A DNA stretch of 64,000 nucleotides from the NCBI GenBank assembly GCA_036388475.1, contig DASVRT010000053.1, positions 1 through 64,000 on the forward strand, in the 5' to 3' direction. Positions 8,119 to 16,955 of the stretch are shown here, in pieces. This DNA comes from JALZHR01 sp036388475. Its GTDB lineage: Bacteria > Acidobacteriota > Blastocatellia > Pyrinomonadales > Pyrinomonadaceae. Below the pieces are notes generated by a model that ran no database searches, had not been told where the DNA came from, and saw only the letters and a program-made list of their open reading frames with translations. Both the position numbers and the translations under genes were made by a program. How positions within the stretch are numbered: the first letter of the stretch is position 1; each line of letters starts with the position of its first letter.

Positions 8119-9036
8119 TCATTTTTTATTTTTTCTTAGTGATTGCTTCACAAGACTTATGACGTATTCCAAATCTTCATCATTTTCTATTTTTAATTCG
8201 TAATCGCCGTTTCCCCAATGACCGATATTCGACACATCCCTCGTTAATTCTTTTGGGTCGTCTAATTCTCCTTTAGACAAATTTATCCAGATTTTAAGAT
8301 GGTCTTTACCTATTCGGACATCGACAATGTTAGAGCCCGAGGTGAAGGCGACATAAAGTTTCGTCGGCTTGATTTCAATATTATCTAAAGCCAAAACCGC
8401 GTTTTTAAATTTTTCGTAAAGTTCGAGGGTTTCATCATTAGCTGCGTCCAGTCGTTCCTGTTCTGTATAAACTTTAATTTCTTTGCTGACCTTTTCAATC
8501 GTTTCATCTTGTTTTGAAATAGTTTTGATGCTTTCCTGCGCGCCGGAAGTTTTAATTTGATTGTAAACAACTGAATTATTGGAATACTTTTTGATTTCCC
8601 AGAGTTCAATCGGTAAATCTTTAAAGTTTATTGCTTCGCGTTGATAAGGCGTAAAAGACGGCGAAACGAAAATAACTTTTGACTGCGACCAGTCAACATC
8701 GGACTTTTTCAAACTATCTTTGCAATTTTCGTTATATTCCAAAATGAAATCAGCTTTATTGTTGAGCATCAAAGAAAGGTAAGCATATCCCTGGTCAATT
8801 ACGCTAAAATTCTTGTCTCGTTTGTATTCGATAATTACAAACGATTGAGTTTCTTTACCGAAAGCCAGCGTATCAATCCGAAAGCCGTTAAGAGCAAATT
8901 CCGATTTAACAAAATGAAGTCCGAAAATGATTTCCAAATTGGTTTCACAGATTTTTTGAATTTCTTTTTCGAGTTTGAAAGGTAATTCTTTGATTGATTC
9001 AAGTTTTTCGCTTTGACCGAGATTGAAAAGTCGCAT
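8119..9036 (-). CDS. DUF5655 protein with PD-(D/E)XK-like nuclease N-terminus
   Basis: 305 residues. The N-terminal half (residues ~20-150) matches the pattern of a PD-(D/E)XK fold: E in LEIIFGLHFV, D in FRIDTLAF, and the E-x-K element in VIIEYKRDK, as in NucS/DUF91-type restriction-like nucleases. The C-terminal ~100 residues (KFKNAVLALDN to YVISLVKQSL) match the DUF5655 domain, which often accompanies such nucleases. Substrate and role are unknown; a DNA-cleaving defence or repair role is plausible. It is conspicuously AT-rich compared with both neighbours and stands alone, suggesting recent transfer. Confidence 0.7.
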   Translation of the reverse strand: MRLFNLGQSEKLESIKELPFKLEKEIQKICETNLEIIFGLHFVKSEFALNGFRIDTLAFGKETQSFVIIEYKRDKNFSVIDQGYAYLSLMLNNKADFILEYNENCKDSLKKSDVDWSQSKVIFVSPSFTPYQREAINFKDLPIELWEIKKYSNNSVVYNQIKTSGAQESIKTISKQDETIEKVSKEIKVYTEQERLDAANDETLELYEKFKNAVLALDNIEIKPTKLYVAFTSGSNIVDVRIGKDHLKIWINLSKGELDDPKELTRDVSNIGHWGNGDYELKIENDEDLEYVISLVKQSLRKNKK

Positions 9037-9053
9037 CCGTTATCTCCAAAATT

Positions 9054-11441
9054 CTAGTATGCTTTCGTTAAATCGATTCCCGTGTAGTAATGCTTCAAAA
9101 TCGCGTCGTATTTGACGCCCATTTTGCCGAGTCCGTAAGCGCCGTACTGGCACATTCCGACGCCGTGTCCCCAGCCGCGCCCCGTAAAGGAATAGGAGAC
9201 GGCTTTGCCGGTCGAATCGTAGCGTTTGTTCATAGCGAAAAGCTGTTCGCGCAGTTTCAGAGCCGAGCGGATTTTGCCGCGTTGCAGGTGAAATGTGCCG
9301 TTGGTCGTGACGATTTCGAGGTCGGTGGCGCGGCGCGAATAACCTTTCTGCGCGATGCGGACGTCAATCAGCGAACCCATTCCGCGCACGTAGCGCGCGA
9401 GGCGCGACTGCACCGCCGACGCCGAAAGATTGACGTTCCAGAGCGTAAACGGCGACATTTTTTCGGCGGTCACGGTCGTCACGGAGGGCTTGATTTCCAG
9501 ATATGTGACTTCGCCCGCCGAGTTAGTCAGAAAATTCACGGTCTCGCCGCCGACCAGCGCGGTTTCCTTCACCTGATAAAGCGATTCGCCGAATTGGCGG
9601 AACAGAAAAACGTCGGGGCGGACGGTTAATTGACGGTTGGTTTTGCCGCTTTTGACGACGAGCCTGCCGTTTTCGCTTGCTTGCGTGACGCCGGATTGCA
9701 GGGCAATCGACCATTTCTTTTTATCGAAAATCTGCTGAATCAGGCGCAGCATCCTGGCGCGCGAAAAGGCTTTGTTCGGTTTTATAGTCAAATCGGGATG
9801 AATCGTAAAATAACCGTCGCGCAGCAGGATGGCGACGTCGGCGCGGCGCTCTTTCGGAATCTCGGCGGCATCGTCAAACGAGAGTTGATAATTGATGTCG
9901 GCGTCGCTCAAAAGCGTGTCGGCGTAGGCGTCACCGTAAATCATCTGCGCCAGAATGCGCGCCAGTTCCGCCGGTTTCCCCGTTTCTTTGGTGACGCTCG
10001 GAAAAGTTTTGCCGAAGCGCACGGCGAGCTGGTTGAGCCAATTTGAAATCTCGCTTTCGGTCGGCGCGTCTTCAAACCATTCGTCGTTGAGCTGCGCGGT
10101 CGAAAGTTGAAAGCCGTTGAGCGCGTAAAGCGACATCCGGCGGACGAGCTCGACATTTTTTTCGTCGCGCAATTTGGCAGGCAATCTAACGGTTTTTACA
10201 AGCGTCGGCTCGAAATGACGGCGACCTTCGAGCGAGCATTCGACGCCGCGCAGGTAAGGCTCGTTGAACTCGAAAATATTTTCCGAGTTTTCCGTTCTGC
10301 CGCCGCAGGTCGAAGTGTAAAGCGCGTTTATCGGCTTGCCTTTATAGGTTCCGACGATGCCGCGCGTTTCCTGCACGGCTTGCGTTCCCATCCGGCTTTC
10401 CGACGAAAAACCCTGATAAACCTGCGAGCGAATGGTCGGCAGCAAATCGAAGCCCTGCGCGCCGAATTGATTGGTGTTGGCGACGGCGTAGGTGCGCGCC
10501 GCGACCGCCTGCGCCTTTTGCGCTTCGATTGACGGCAGACCGAGTTCATTAGGCACGACGCCGAGCAGGTAATCTTCCAGCGGCACGACGTTGACGACCG
10601 TCAGGCTGCCGCGCGAATTGACGAAAACCTCGATTTTGCCGCGATACGCCTTGCCGTTTAATTTAACCGGAATCGAGCGTTCGTTGAGCGAGCCGAAAGC
10701 GACGGGTTTGAGAGAGGAAAATTTCGCCGTCTCGCTCGCGCCGTTGACGATGACTTCGCGCAGATTCGCGTCAACCGTCGGATTGGCGATGTCGGCGGTC
10801 GGTTTCGAAGAGCCGGTCGGTTTGACGAGACTGCGGACTTCGGATTTCGGATTCGGATTGGTTTTTAATTGATTGGAAAGCGCAATCGCATCAGTCGAAG
10901 GCTGTTGAATCTTCCCGGTTTTCATCTCGGCTTCTTCAAAGCCTTTGTCGCTCAGAAAAGCTTTGTATTCGCTGGCTTCTTCGGCGGTTTCCTTCGCGCC
11001 GCCGATAAGCACGCGCCAGTTGTTCGTCTTAATATCAGCCGAGACGAGCGCCGTTTCGCCCGTCGCTTCGCGCACTTCTTTGGCTAAGGTTTCGGCTTCC
11101 TCGCGCGTGGCGACGTTCGGAATCTCAAACGTGTAATTCTCGATGACCGGCGGGCGATACGCGCGCGCCGTGACCGCCACGCGGTTTGTCGCCAGAATCT
11201 TGTTCGGCTCTTCGGGGCTGACGGCGACGAGCTGCGCGTCGGTCGTCGCAATCGAAACCGAACGCGCGTTGGTTGCCAGCCCGATGCGGATATTCGGCTC
11301 GGCGGCGAGCTTGAAAACCGGCGGCTCGGCGAGCGAAAACTTTTCCGTTTCGTAAAAGTCGGCGGCGGCAAAAGCCGTTTGCATTGAACCTGTAATGATT
11401 GAAAAAAGCGCCAGCAGGGAAAAACAAAGACGATACAACAT
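9054..11441 (-). CDS. SpoIID/LytB-type lytic transglycosylase, secreted
   Basis: 795 residues with a signal peptide (about 25 residues). Residues ~95-175 form a SPOR-like segment (YTFEIPNVATREEAETLAKE), suggesting peptidoglycan binding. The SpoIID core begins near residue 255 (VVPLEDYLLGVVPNE, AQAVAARTYA, STCGGRTEN) and closes near the C-terminus with GRGWGHGVGMCQYGAYG. Between them is an insert (about 400-620) that contains a segment similar to S-layer homology repeats (AEIPKERRADVAILLRDG). SpoIID enzymes cleave denuded glycan strands. In non-sporulating phyla such proteins probably remodel the wall during growth or division. Adjacent on the same strand to the nuclease-like gene but with different composition. 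Confidence 0.85.
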   Translation of the reverse strand: MLYRLCFSLLALFSIITGSMQTAFAAADFYETEKFSLAEPPVFKLAAEPNIRIGLATNARSVSIATTDAQLVAVSPEEPNKILATNRVAVTARAYRPPVIENYTFEIPNVATREEAETLAKEVREATGETALVSADIKTNNWRVLIGGAKETAEEASEYKAFLSDKGFEEAEMKTGKIQQPSTDAIALSNQLKTNPNPKSEVRSLVKPTGSSKPTADIANPTVDANLREVIVNGASETAKFSSLKPVAFGSLNERSIPVKLNGKAYRGKIEVFVNSRGSLTVVNVVPLEDYLLGVVPNELGLPSIEAQKAQAVAARTYAVANTNQFGAQGFDLLPTIRSQVYQGFSSESRMGTQAVQETRGIVGTYKGKPINALYTSTCGGRTENSENIFEFNEPYLRGVECSLEGRRHFEPTLVKTVRLPAKLRDEKNVELVRRMSLYALNGFQLSTAQLNDEWFEDAPTESEISNWLNQLAVRFGKTFPSVTKETGKPAELARILAQMIYGDAYADTLLSDADINYQLSFDDAAEIPKERRADVAILLRDGYFTIHPDLTIKPNKAFSRARMLRLIQQIFDKKKWSIALQSGVTQASENGRLVVKSGKTNRQLTVRPDVFLFRQFGESLYQVKETALVGGETVNFLTNSAGEVTYLEIKPSVTTVTAEKMSPFTLWNVNLSASAVQSRLARYVRGMGSLIDVRIAQKGYSRRATDLEIVTTNGTFHLQRGKIRSALKLREQLFAMNKRYDSTGKAVSYSFTGRGWGHGVGMCQYGAYGLGKMGVKYDAILKHYYTGIDLTKAY

Positions 11442-11576
11442 AAAGACAATGATAAAAGGCGGCGGCGAAAATGTGAAGCAGAAAGCGACAAAGGCAGAAA
11501 CGCGGCTTTAAATTACGAATTACGAATAACTCAAAACGCAGAAATAAACCGCGCCGCCGGTTTATCGCGTTCGATT

Positions 11577-12485
11577 CTATTCCGCGTTCAGCCATTCCGT
11601 TTGCAGCTTCGCAATCGCCAGTTCCTTGTGTTTCGCTTCGACCTCAATCCACGGCGCAAAACGAAAAACTTCCGGCATCGTAAAAATCAAATCGCTGTGC
11701 GCGCGGTCTTGAAATTTTTCGCGCCCGTTCGAGATGTGAACGAGCTGCCACGCCGGATTTTTCCACGTTTCGCGCGCCGCCCAGAAGCTTTCCGCCACCG
11801 ACGGGTGATTGTAATCGTCCAGTTTTTCGCGGCAGACGTGATGATGCGCGTCGAAGACCATTCGCACGCCGGCGCGGCGGCAGACTTCCAGAATCTGAGC
11901 GGAACTGTAAGCGTGCTCGTCGTTTTCAAACGCGATGCGCGAGCGGATTTCGTCGGGCAAATTTTCGATTGATTGAACAAGTTTATCGAGGCGGTCGCCT
12001 TTTCCGCCGTGAATGTTCATCGTCGCCCATTCGGAACGCGGCTGCTGCAATAAATCCAGAGTCCGCGCGTGCATTTTCAGAATCTTGACGCTGTTTTTGA
12101 TAACGTTTTCCGAATCGGAACTCAAGACCACAAACTGGTCCGGATGAATGACGAGACGCATATTTCCGGCGATTGCCTTTTTTCCGGTTTCGACGAGCTG
12201 ATTGGTAAATTCGTCCAGAATCTCCGCGCCGACCGGCTCGTCCGAAAAAGGAAAAAGCCCCGATGTGAGACGATAAAGATTAATCCCGTTCGCCGCGCAG
12301 AACTCGATTCCCTGATTCAAACGATTGATGTTTTCCTGATAAAGCGCCCGAAGCATTTCCTTCTGCGTCGCCTCGTCAAACGACAAAAGCCGCTTGCGCG
12401 TGACGGTTTTGTAACGAACGGCGTCGGAATTGGTGATACACACCAAACCGAGATTGCTTTTGACGCATTGCATTTTCGCTTCCAT
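11577..12485 (-). CDS. uvsE: UV damage endonuclease UvsE/UVDE
   Basis: About 302 residues from the ATG at 12485 (a longer frame to 12521 looks non-coding). The TIM-barrel metal ligands are visible in order: LYRLTSGLFPF, VIHPDQFVVL, TMNIHGGKGD, FENDEH and the FDAHHH motif. UVDE nicks DNA 5' to pyrimidine dimers and other distortions, starting alternative excision repair. The related MNIO/DUF692 barrels of RiPP pathways share the fold, but the motifs here are those of UVDE. Stands alone, with its promoter region overlapped by an intergenic inverted repeat. Confidence 0.93.
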   Translation of the reverse strand: MEAKMQCVKSNLGLVCITNSDAVRYKTVTRKRLLSFDEATQKEMLRALYQENINRLNQGIEFCAANGINLYRLTSGLFPFSDEPVGAEILDEFTNQLVETGKKAIAGNMRLVIHPDQFVVLSSDSENVIKNSVKILKMHARTLDLLQQPRSEWATMNIHGGKGDRLDKLVQSIENLPDEIRSRIAFENDEHAYSSAQILEVCRRAGVRMVFDAHHHVCREKLDDYNHPSVAESFWAARETWKNPAWQLVHISNGREKFQDRAHSDLIFTMPEVFRFAPWIEVEAKHKELAIAKLQTEWLNAE

Positions 12486-12527
12486 AAGATTATTTTGCCA
12501 CGAACAGGCGCAAAAGGGCACGAACGA

Positions 12528-12667
12528 AAGGGAATTAGCCGGAAAAGAACACGAAAAGGCACGAAAAAGAACTAAGAAAATTTAGCGGCGAATCTCACGA
12601 ATAACACGAATTAATTTATTTTCTTTAGATGCGTGTTTTTTCGTGCCTTTCGCCGCTAATTCCCTTA
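12528..12667. repeat. Long imperfect intergenic hairpin
   Basis: Outer arms AAGGGAATTAG (12528-12538) and CTAATTCCCTT (12657-12667) pair, as do AGGCACGAAAAA and TTTTTTCGTGCCT further in. It lies between uvsE and the M14 peptidase gene and just covers the peptidase stop codon, so it could end its transcription. Confidence 0.7.
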
Positions 12668-15103
12668 ATTTTCCAGAGCATTGAAAACGAACGGAAACGT
12701 CGCGAAGCTTTGACCGCGATGCTGCGGGCGAAAGCCGAACAAAACGATTTTGCCTTTGCCGTGAACGGTTTCGGCGAGCGCCGTTTTGCCGTTCAGATAT
12801 TTTTCGCCCAGAAGCCAGCCGGAAAGCAGTGCGTTTTTCGGCGCGTAAGTCGCCACCTGTTTCACTTTATTCGTATCGGAAATTTCAAACGCCGCGCTGT
12901 CGATAAAATACGCGGGCATTTGTTTTTTCAAGCCTTTCGCCAGCGGATTTGTCGTATCTACGTCAAGCTGCAAAATCGAGCCGGGACAATAAAATTCGCT
13001 TCGCTTTAAGCCCGATAAAACATTCTTTAGCGGCAGATTAAATCGTTTGATAACCAGCTCGCAAGCGTCGTCGAAGCAAATTAATTTTCCGCCGTCCGCG
13101 ACAAATTTCCGCAAATTTTCCGCGCCCGTTTCGCCGATTCCGCCGGTTAATTCTTTCGGATAATTTTCTTCTTTTAAGCCTTTGAGGATTTGTTCTTCTC
13201 GCTGCGACGGCAGAATTATCACGTCAAAACGCGCGTTTAAATTTCCGGTTTTTACGTCCGCGTCGCGCACCGATTGAAACGGAATCTGAAAAGCGTCCAG
13301 CGTCCAGCGCGTCCAGCCTTCGTCCGACGAAGCCGTGAATCCTTTATAAACTCCGATTTTCGGCGCGGATTTCAACGGATTCGATAATTTAGTGAAAGAT
13401 TCGCGCGCCGCGTCGAGATTCAAAGTTCGGCGCACCTGATTGATGTCCGTTATTTTCTCCAGTTGCCGCTCCCACTCGCCGCTCGGTTCCGTAATCTGCG
13501 TGACGGCGTGATATTCGATGTCCATCTGAAGCGGCAGCGTCCAGCCCGCGACGTCATACGGCTGGTCCACGTTGCCCTTTTCGTCGACGCGATGCGGGTA
13601 AACCTGTCTGCCGAAAAGCGCTTCGACGTTGTTGCGCTGCGGCTGGTCGAGAAAAACCAGAAATGAGCCGAGCGGAACTTCCATCGGAGCTTCGCCCATA
13701 ACGGGCATCAAAGTTTTCAATTCGCGGTTCATTTTGTAAATCTCGATGCCCTGCCACATCAGAATTTCCAGAAAACGCGCGACGATTTCTTCGCGCGCCT
13801 GCCCGGCGAAAATCACGTACGCCAGCGGCTGCGCCGGATTCGCGCCGGTTGGCGAATTAAAGCGGTTCAGCCCGGCGAAATTTCGCAGATAATTGGTGCG
13901 AAATTTCGCCGCCATCTGCAAAAGCGAGCGCGAGGCAATCATCTCGATTTCGGCAATCTCGCGCGGTCGCCAGACGGTCGGACGCCACGGATTCGGCTGC
14001 GCGGTCGAATATTCAAACGGCGAATTCAGCCCGCGCTCGCGACGGTCGCGCATTTTTTCTTCGGTGATGCGGACGGGCGACATCAGATTTGCGCTCGCCG
14101 CTTCACTCAAAATTCCGATTGAGTTGTGATAATACGGCGCGGAACGAAAACCGCCGTGCCACCACGTGTCGAAGGTCGTGTTCGTCGCCACGCCCGCGAT
14201 TTTATTCGCCTGCAAATCAGCCGCCATTTTGTAGCCGAGCAAGCCGACTTCGCGCAAAACGAGCGGCGGAATATTCGGATTCGGCGGGTCGAAAAACGGC
14301 GGGATGACGAAGCGCGCGCCGTTTTGTCCCATCTGATGCACGTCGTAAACAATCTGCGGAAACCAGTCCTGCCAGAAAAGCTTTGTGACCAGGCGCGTTT
14401 CGGCAAGATTCATCATAAACCAGTCGCGGTTGTTGTCGTGCCCGGCGTAAAAGTGATAAAGCTCCGGCGGATTCGAGCCTTCGTAAACAGTTCCCAAAGT
14501 TTTCCGATACCAGTCGGCGACGATGTCGATGCCGTCCGGGTTTGCCGAAGGAATCAGCATCAAAATCGTGTTTTGCAGGATTTCTTTTGTTTCCGCGTCC
14601 TCAGCCTTCGCCAATTCATAAGCCAGATTCATCGACATCTGCGAAGCGACGATTTCCGTCGAGTGAATCGAGCAGGAAATCGAGACGATGGTTCTGCCCT
14701 GCGCAATTAAATTTTCGAGTTCGGCGTTGTCTTTGATTTTTCGCGGGTCGGCGAGCCGGGCATTGATTTCCCTGTATTTATCGAGATTCCGGATGTTTTC
14801 TTCGGCTGAAATAAAGGCGACGATAAAAGGTTTTTTCAAAGTCGTTTCGCCTAAGGTTTCGACTTTGACGCGCTTGCTCGCCGCGTCGAGCTTTGCGAAA
14901 TAATTTGTAATCTGCGACCAGTCGGCGATGGTTTTATCGTCGGTCGGGTGAAAGCCGAGAACCGCAAGCGGCGCGGGAATTTCGAGTTTTACTTCTTCTT
15001 TTTTCGTCCTGCGGTCTTTCTTTTGCGCCGCGACAGGCGTTAAAATCAGAACGCAGGCGACCAGCAGAGACAAAAAAATCGTACGAAACAGATGCCAGAA
15101 CAT
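12665..15103 (-). CDS. M14 family zinc carboxypeptidase, secreted, large form
   Basis: 812 residues with a signal peptide (to VAAQ, ~27). Zinc ligands are H147 and E150 in SIHSTE and H256 in YDVHQMGQ; NNRDWF (about 224-229) supplies the substrate-binding Asn-Arg. The second half (~460-812) carries an extra domain with a glutamine-amidotransferase-like look (FDVIILPSQ, GGKLICFDDA, GKGKIVLFGFRPQHRGQ), a fusion common in Bacteroidetes and Acidobacteria peptidases of this type. It probably degrades peptides in the periplasm or outside the cell. Its start codon overlaps that of the divergent plsC by 12 bp. Confidence 0.88.
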   Translation of the reverse strand: MFWHLFRTIFLSLLVACVLILTPVAAQKKDRRTKKEEVKLEIPAPLAVLGFHPTDDKTIADWSQITNYFAKLDAASKRVKVETLGETTLKKPFIVAFISAEENIRNLDKYREINARLADPRKIKDNAELENLIAQGRTIVSISCSIHSTEIVASQMSMNLAYELAKAEDAETKEILQNTILMLIPSANPDGIDIVADWYRKTLGTVYEGSNPPELYHFYAGHDNNRDWFMMNLAETRLVTKLFWQDWFPQIVYDVHQMGQNGARFVIPPFFDPPNPNIPPLVLREVGLLGYKMAADLQANKIAGVATNTTFDTWWHGGFRSAPYYHNSIGILSEAASANLMSPVRITEEKMRDRRERGLNSPFEYSTAQPNPWRPTVWRPREIAEIEMIASRSLLQMAAKFRTNYLRNFAGLNRFNSPTGANPAQPLAYVIFAGQAREEIVARFLEILMWQGIEIYKMNRELKTLMPVMGEAPMEVPLGSFLVFLDQPQRNNVEALFGRQVYPHRVDEKGNVDQPYDVAGWTLPLQMDIEYHAVTQITEPSGEWERQLEKITDINQVRRTLNLDAARESFTKLSNPLKSAPKIGVYKGFTASSDEGWTRWTLDAFQIPFQSVRDADVKTGNLNARFDVIILPSQREEQILKGLKEENYPKELTGGIGETGAENLRKFVADGGKLICFDDACELVIKRFNLPLKNVLSGLKRSEFYCPGSILQLDVDTTNPLAKGLKKQMPAYFIDSAAFEISDTNKVKQVATYAPKNALLSGWLLGEKYLNGKTALAETVHGKGKIVLFGFRPQHRGQSFATFPFVFNALEN

Positions 15104-15901
15104 TTAGCTAATAAACCTTTCGCGGAATTGATTGAGCAGAATCAAAAAATTGTTTTTCCTGTCGAAAAGTTTAGCACAGAATCGCGCGCCGCCGGCAAGC
15201 TGCGTTATTACTACGGCTGGTTTGCCGCCGCCGTTCTGCTTTTATTCATCGCCGCGCCCGCACTCGTTTTTTTGTGGGTTATCAATCGCCGGAAATGGCT
15301 CTATCCATTGGCGAGCTGGGGCGCAAAAGTCTGGTTAAAAGCGTGCGGCGCGCGCGTCGCGGTGAGCGGTCTGGAAAATATAAAACCGGACGAAAATTAC
15401 GTTTTTATCTCGAATCATCGCTCGTATCTCGACACGGCGACGTTGTTTGCCTATACGGGGCATCGAATCGGTCTGGTCGCGAAAAGAGAGCTTTTGAAAG
15501 TGCCCGTGCTCGGACAGGGAATGAATTTCGTCAACATCATCGCGATTGACCGCAGCAATGCCGACCGCGCGCGCCGCTCGATGCAGAAAGCGCAGGAGGT
15601 TCTGGAAAGCGGCTATTCGTTCGGCGTCTTTGCCGAAGGCACGCGCGCGATGCAAGGCGAGCTTCTGCCGTTTAAAAAGGGCGCGTTTCACCTGGCGCTG
15701 CAAACCGGCGCGACGATTGTTCCGGTGGCGATAAAAAACACGGATTCGATGATGGGCAAAAAAACGGGCATCGCTTATCCGGGAACGATCGAGATGGTTT
15801 TGCTGACGCCGATTGAAACCGAAAATCTGTCGGCGGAAAAAGATTTGATGAATTTACTGAAACGGACGCGGGCGGTGATTGCGGAAGAATTAAGCAAGTG
15901 A
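15092..15901 (+). CDS. plsC: 1-acyl-glycerol-3-phosphate acyltransferase (PlsC family)
   Basis: 269 residues. The catalytic NHRSYLD motif (H109, D114) and the FAEGTRA motif (E182) define the family, which acylates lysophosphatidic acid in phospholipid synthesis. One or two membrane helices precede the catalytic part (about 42-63). The ATG at 15092 makes it overlap the divergent M14 gene by 12 bp; a later start such as the TTG near 15128 is possible, since the first 30 residues are not typical. A hairpin at 15902-15966 directly after the stop probably terminates it. Confidence 0.88.
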   Translation: MPEHLANKPFAELIEQNQKIVFPVEKFSTESRAAGKLRYYYGWFAAAVLLLFIAAPALVFLWVINRRKWLYPLASWGAKVWLKACGARVAVSGLENIKPDENYVFISNHRSYLDTATLFAYTGHRIGLVAKRELLKVPVLGQGMNFVNIIAIDRSNADRARRSMQKAQEVLESGYSFGVFAEGTRAMQGELLPFKKGAFHLALQTGATIVPVAIKNTDSMMGKKTGIAYPGTIEMVLLTPIETENLSAEKDLMNLLKRTRAVIAEELSK

Positions 15902-15966
15902 GAACTGAAAACCGAGAGCTTTGATTATGCATCATTCTCAGTTTTCAGTTCCCATTTCTCAGTTAA
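15902..15966 (+). terminator. Heptamer-built hairpin after plsC
   Basis: GAACTGAAAACCGAGA is nearly complementary to TCTCAGTTTTCAGTTC some 20 bases later. It lies immediately after the plsC stop and before the convergent LolA-like gene. The arms consist of CTCAGTT / TTCAGTT heptamers. Confidence 0.55.
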
Positions 15967-16800
15967 TTAAGGTTTTTTCGGCGTCGGCGTCGGTGTCGGG
16001 CTCGGTTTTGTTTCTTCCTTGACTTCTTCGACGTCGTCAAGAATTTTAACCTCGCTTTTTCCTTGCCGGTAATTCGTGTATTTGACGCGGACTTTCATTT
16101 TCACGACGTTTCCATTATCGAAAACCAGCTCGTCGTCCGAACGCGAATCGGCGGGAAACCAATATTTTCCGTCAACGTTGATGCGCACCGTTTCGACGAC
16201 CGGAAATTTGTTTTGCTTGGTTTCGGGAATGGCTTTGCCTCTGGATTTAACCATTTGCAAATCCTGGTCGTCAACCCAGATTCTGCCGATGAAAAAACGC
16301 TGCTTGGTTTTTTTCGGGTCGGGCATCACCTTCGGCGCGACATCGAAAACATACAAATCGAGCTCGTCGATTTTTTCCTTGCCGATATATGTAAAGTTGT
16401 AAAGATTAACGACCGAAGGCTCCAGCGCGAAAGGATTGACGCCGCCCAAATCTTCCAAATCTTCGGGCGTCACGCTGATTTCCGTGAGCGTCGAAATCGG
16501 CGCGAAAAGAATTTTTTCGCGGCGCTCGCCCTCCGGCGTAATGCTCATAAACGAATCGCGGCGATACGTGCCCGTAATATTTCCGCCCAGCCCGATGGTC
16601 GAAATCGACGCGCTGCGATTAAAAACATACTGCGTCAGCGCCGCACGAAACTCGCCTTCTTTGGTCGTAAAGTTTTTGACGATACGGTCGATTTCCGCCT
16701 GGCTGAGATTGGTTTTAGTGATTGTGTCCTGCGCCGCCGCCGAGCCGAAAGCCGCCAGACAAACAATCGCCGTCAATAAAAAGAATTTGAACTTTTTCAT
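15967..16800 (-). CDS. LolA-like outer-membrane lipoprotein-sorting domain protein
   Basis: About 277 residues from the ATG at 16800, chosen because AGAGGA lies upstream and a signal peptide (MKKFKFFLLTAIVCLAAFGSAAAQ) begins there. The mature protein has beta-strand patterns of the LolA/LppX fold (FRAALTQYVFNRS, YDFDVAPKV-like strands, RIWVDDQDLQMVKSRGKAI, KYWFPADSRSDDEL). The C-terminus is a low-complexity Pro/Thr/Lys tail. LolA-fold proteins bind lipid or lipoprotein chains in the periplasm; this one is closer to the family used in Acidobacteria as stand-alone secreted proteins than to E. coli LolA itself. Confidence 0.7.
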   Translation of the reverse strand: MKKFKFFLLTAIVCLAAFGSAAAQDTITKTNLSQAEIDRIVKNFTTKEGEFRAALTQYVFNRSASISTIGLGGNITGTYRRDSFMSITPEGERREKILFAPISTLTEISVTPEDLEDLGGVNPFALEPSVVNLYNFTYIGKEKIDELDLYVFDVAPKVMPDPKKTKQRFFIGRIWVDDQDLQMVKSRGKAIPETKQNKFPVVETVRINVDGKYWFPADSRSDDELVFDNGNVVKMKVRVKYTNYRQGKSEVKILDDVEEVKEETKPSPTPTPTPKKP

Positions 16801-16866
16801 CTTTTTTCCTCTTGAATAGAAGTTAAAAAATAGATGCCGGAAATCCGTGAAAAGATGTTTGTAAAA

Positions 16867-16947
16867 AGCGGTAAACGGTAAGTGATACGTGGTAAGTTGC
16901 AATTATAAACAGACAAACTTACCACTTATCACTTACCGCTTACCACT
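16867..16947. repeat. Heptamer-built intergenic hairpin
   Basis: One arm is made of GGTAAGT-type heptamers and the other of CTTACCA/CTTATCA/CTTACCG heptamers, giving an almost complete stem of about 30 bp with a short AT-rich loop. It sits between mqnD and the LolA-like gene, both on the minus strand. Confidence 0.8.
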
Positions 16948-16955
16948 GGTTTTAA

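Noticed and set aside
11577..12485. UvsE-like barrel as an MNIO (DUF692) RiPP enzyme linked to the short peptide at 2286
   Set aside because: Motifs (HPDQFVVL, NIHGGKGD, FENDEH) are those of UV damage endonuclease, and the gene is 9 kb from the peptide.
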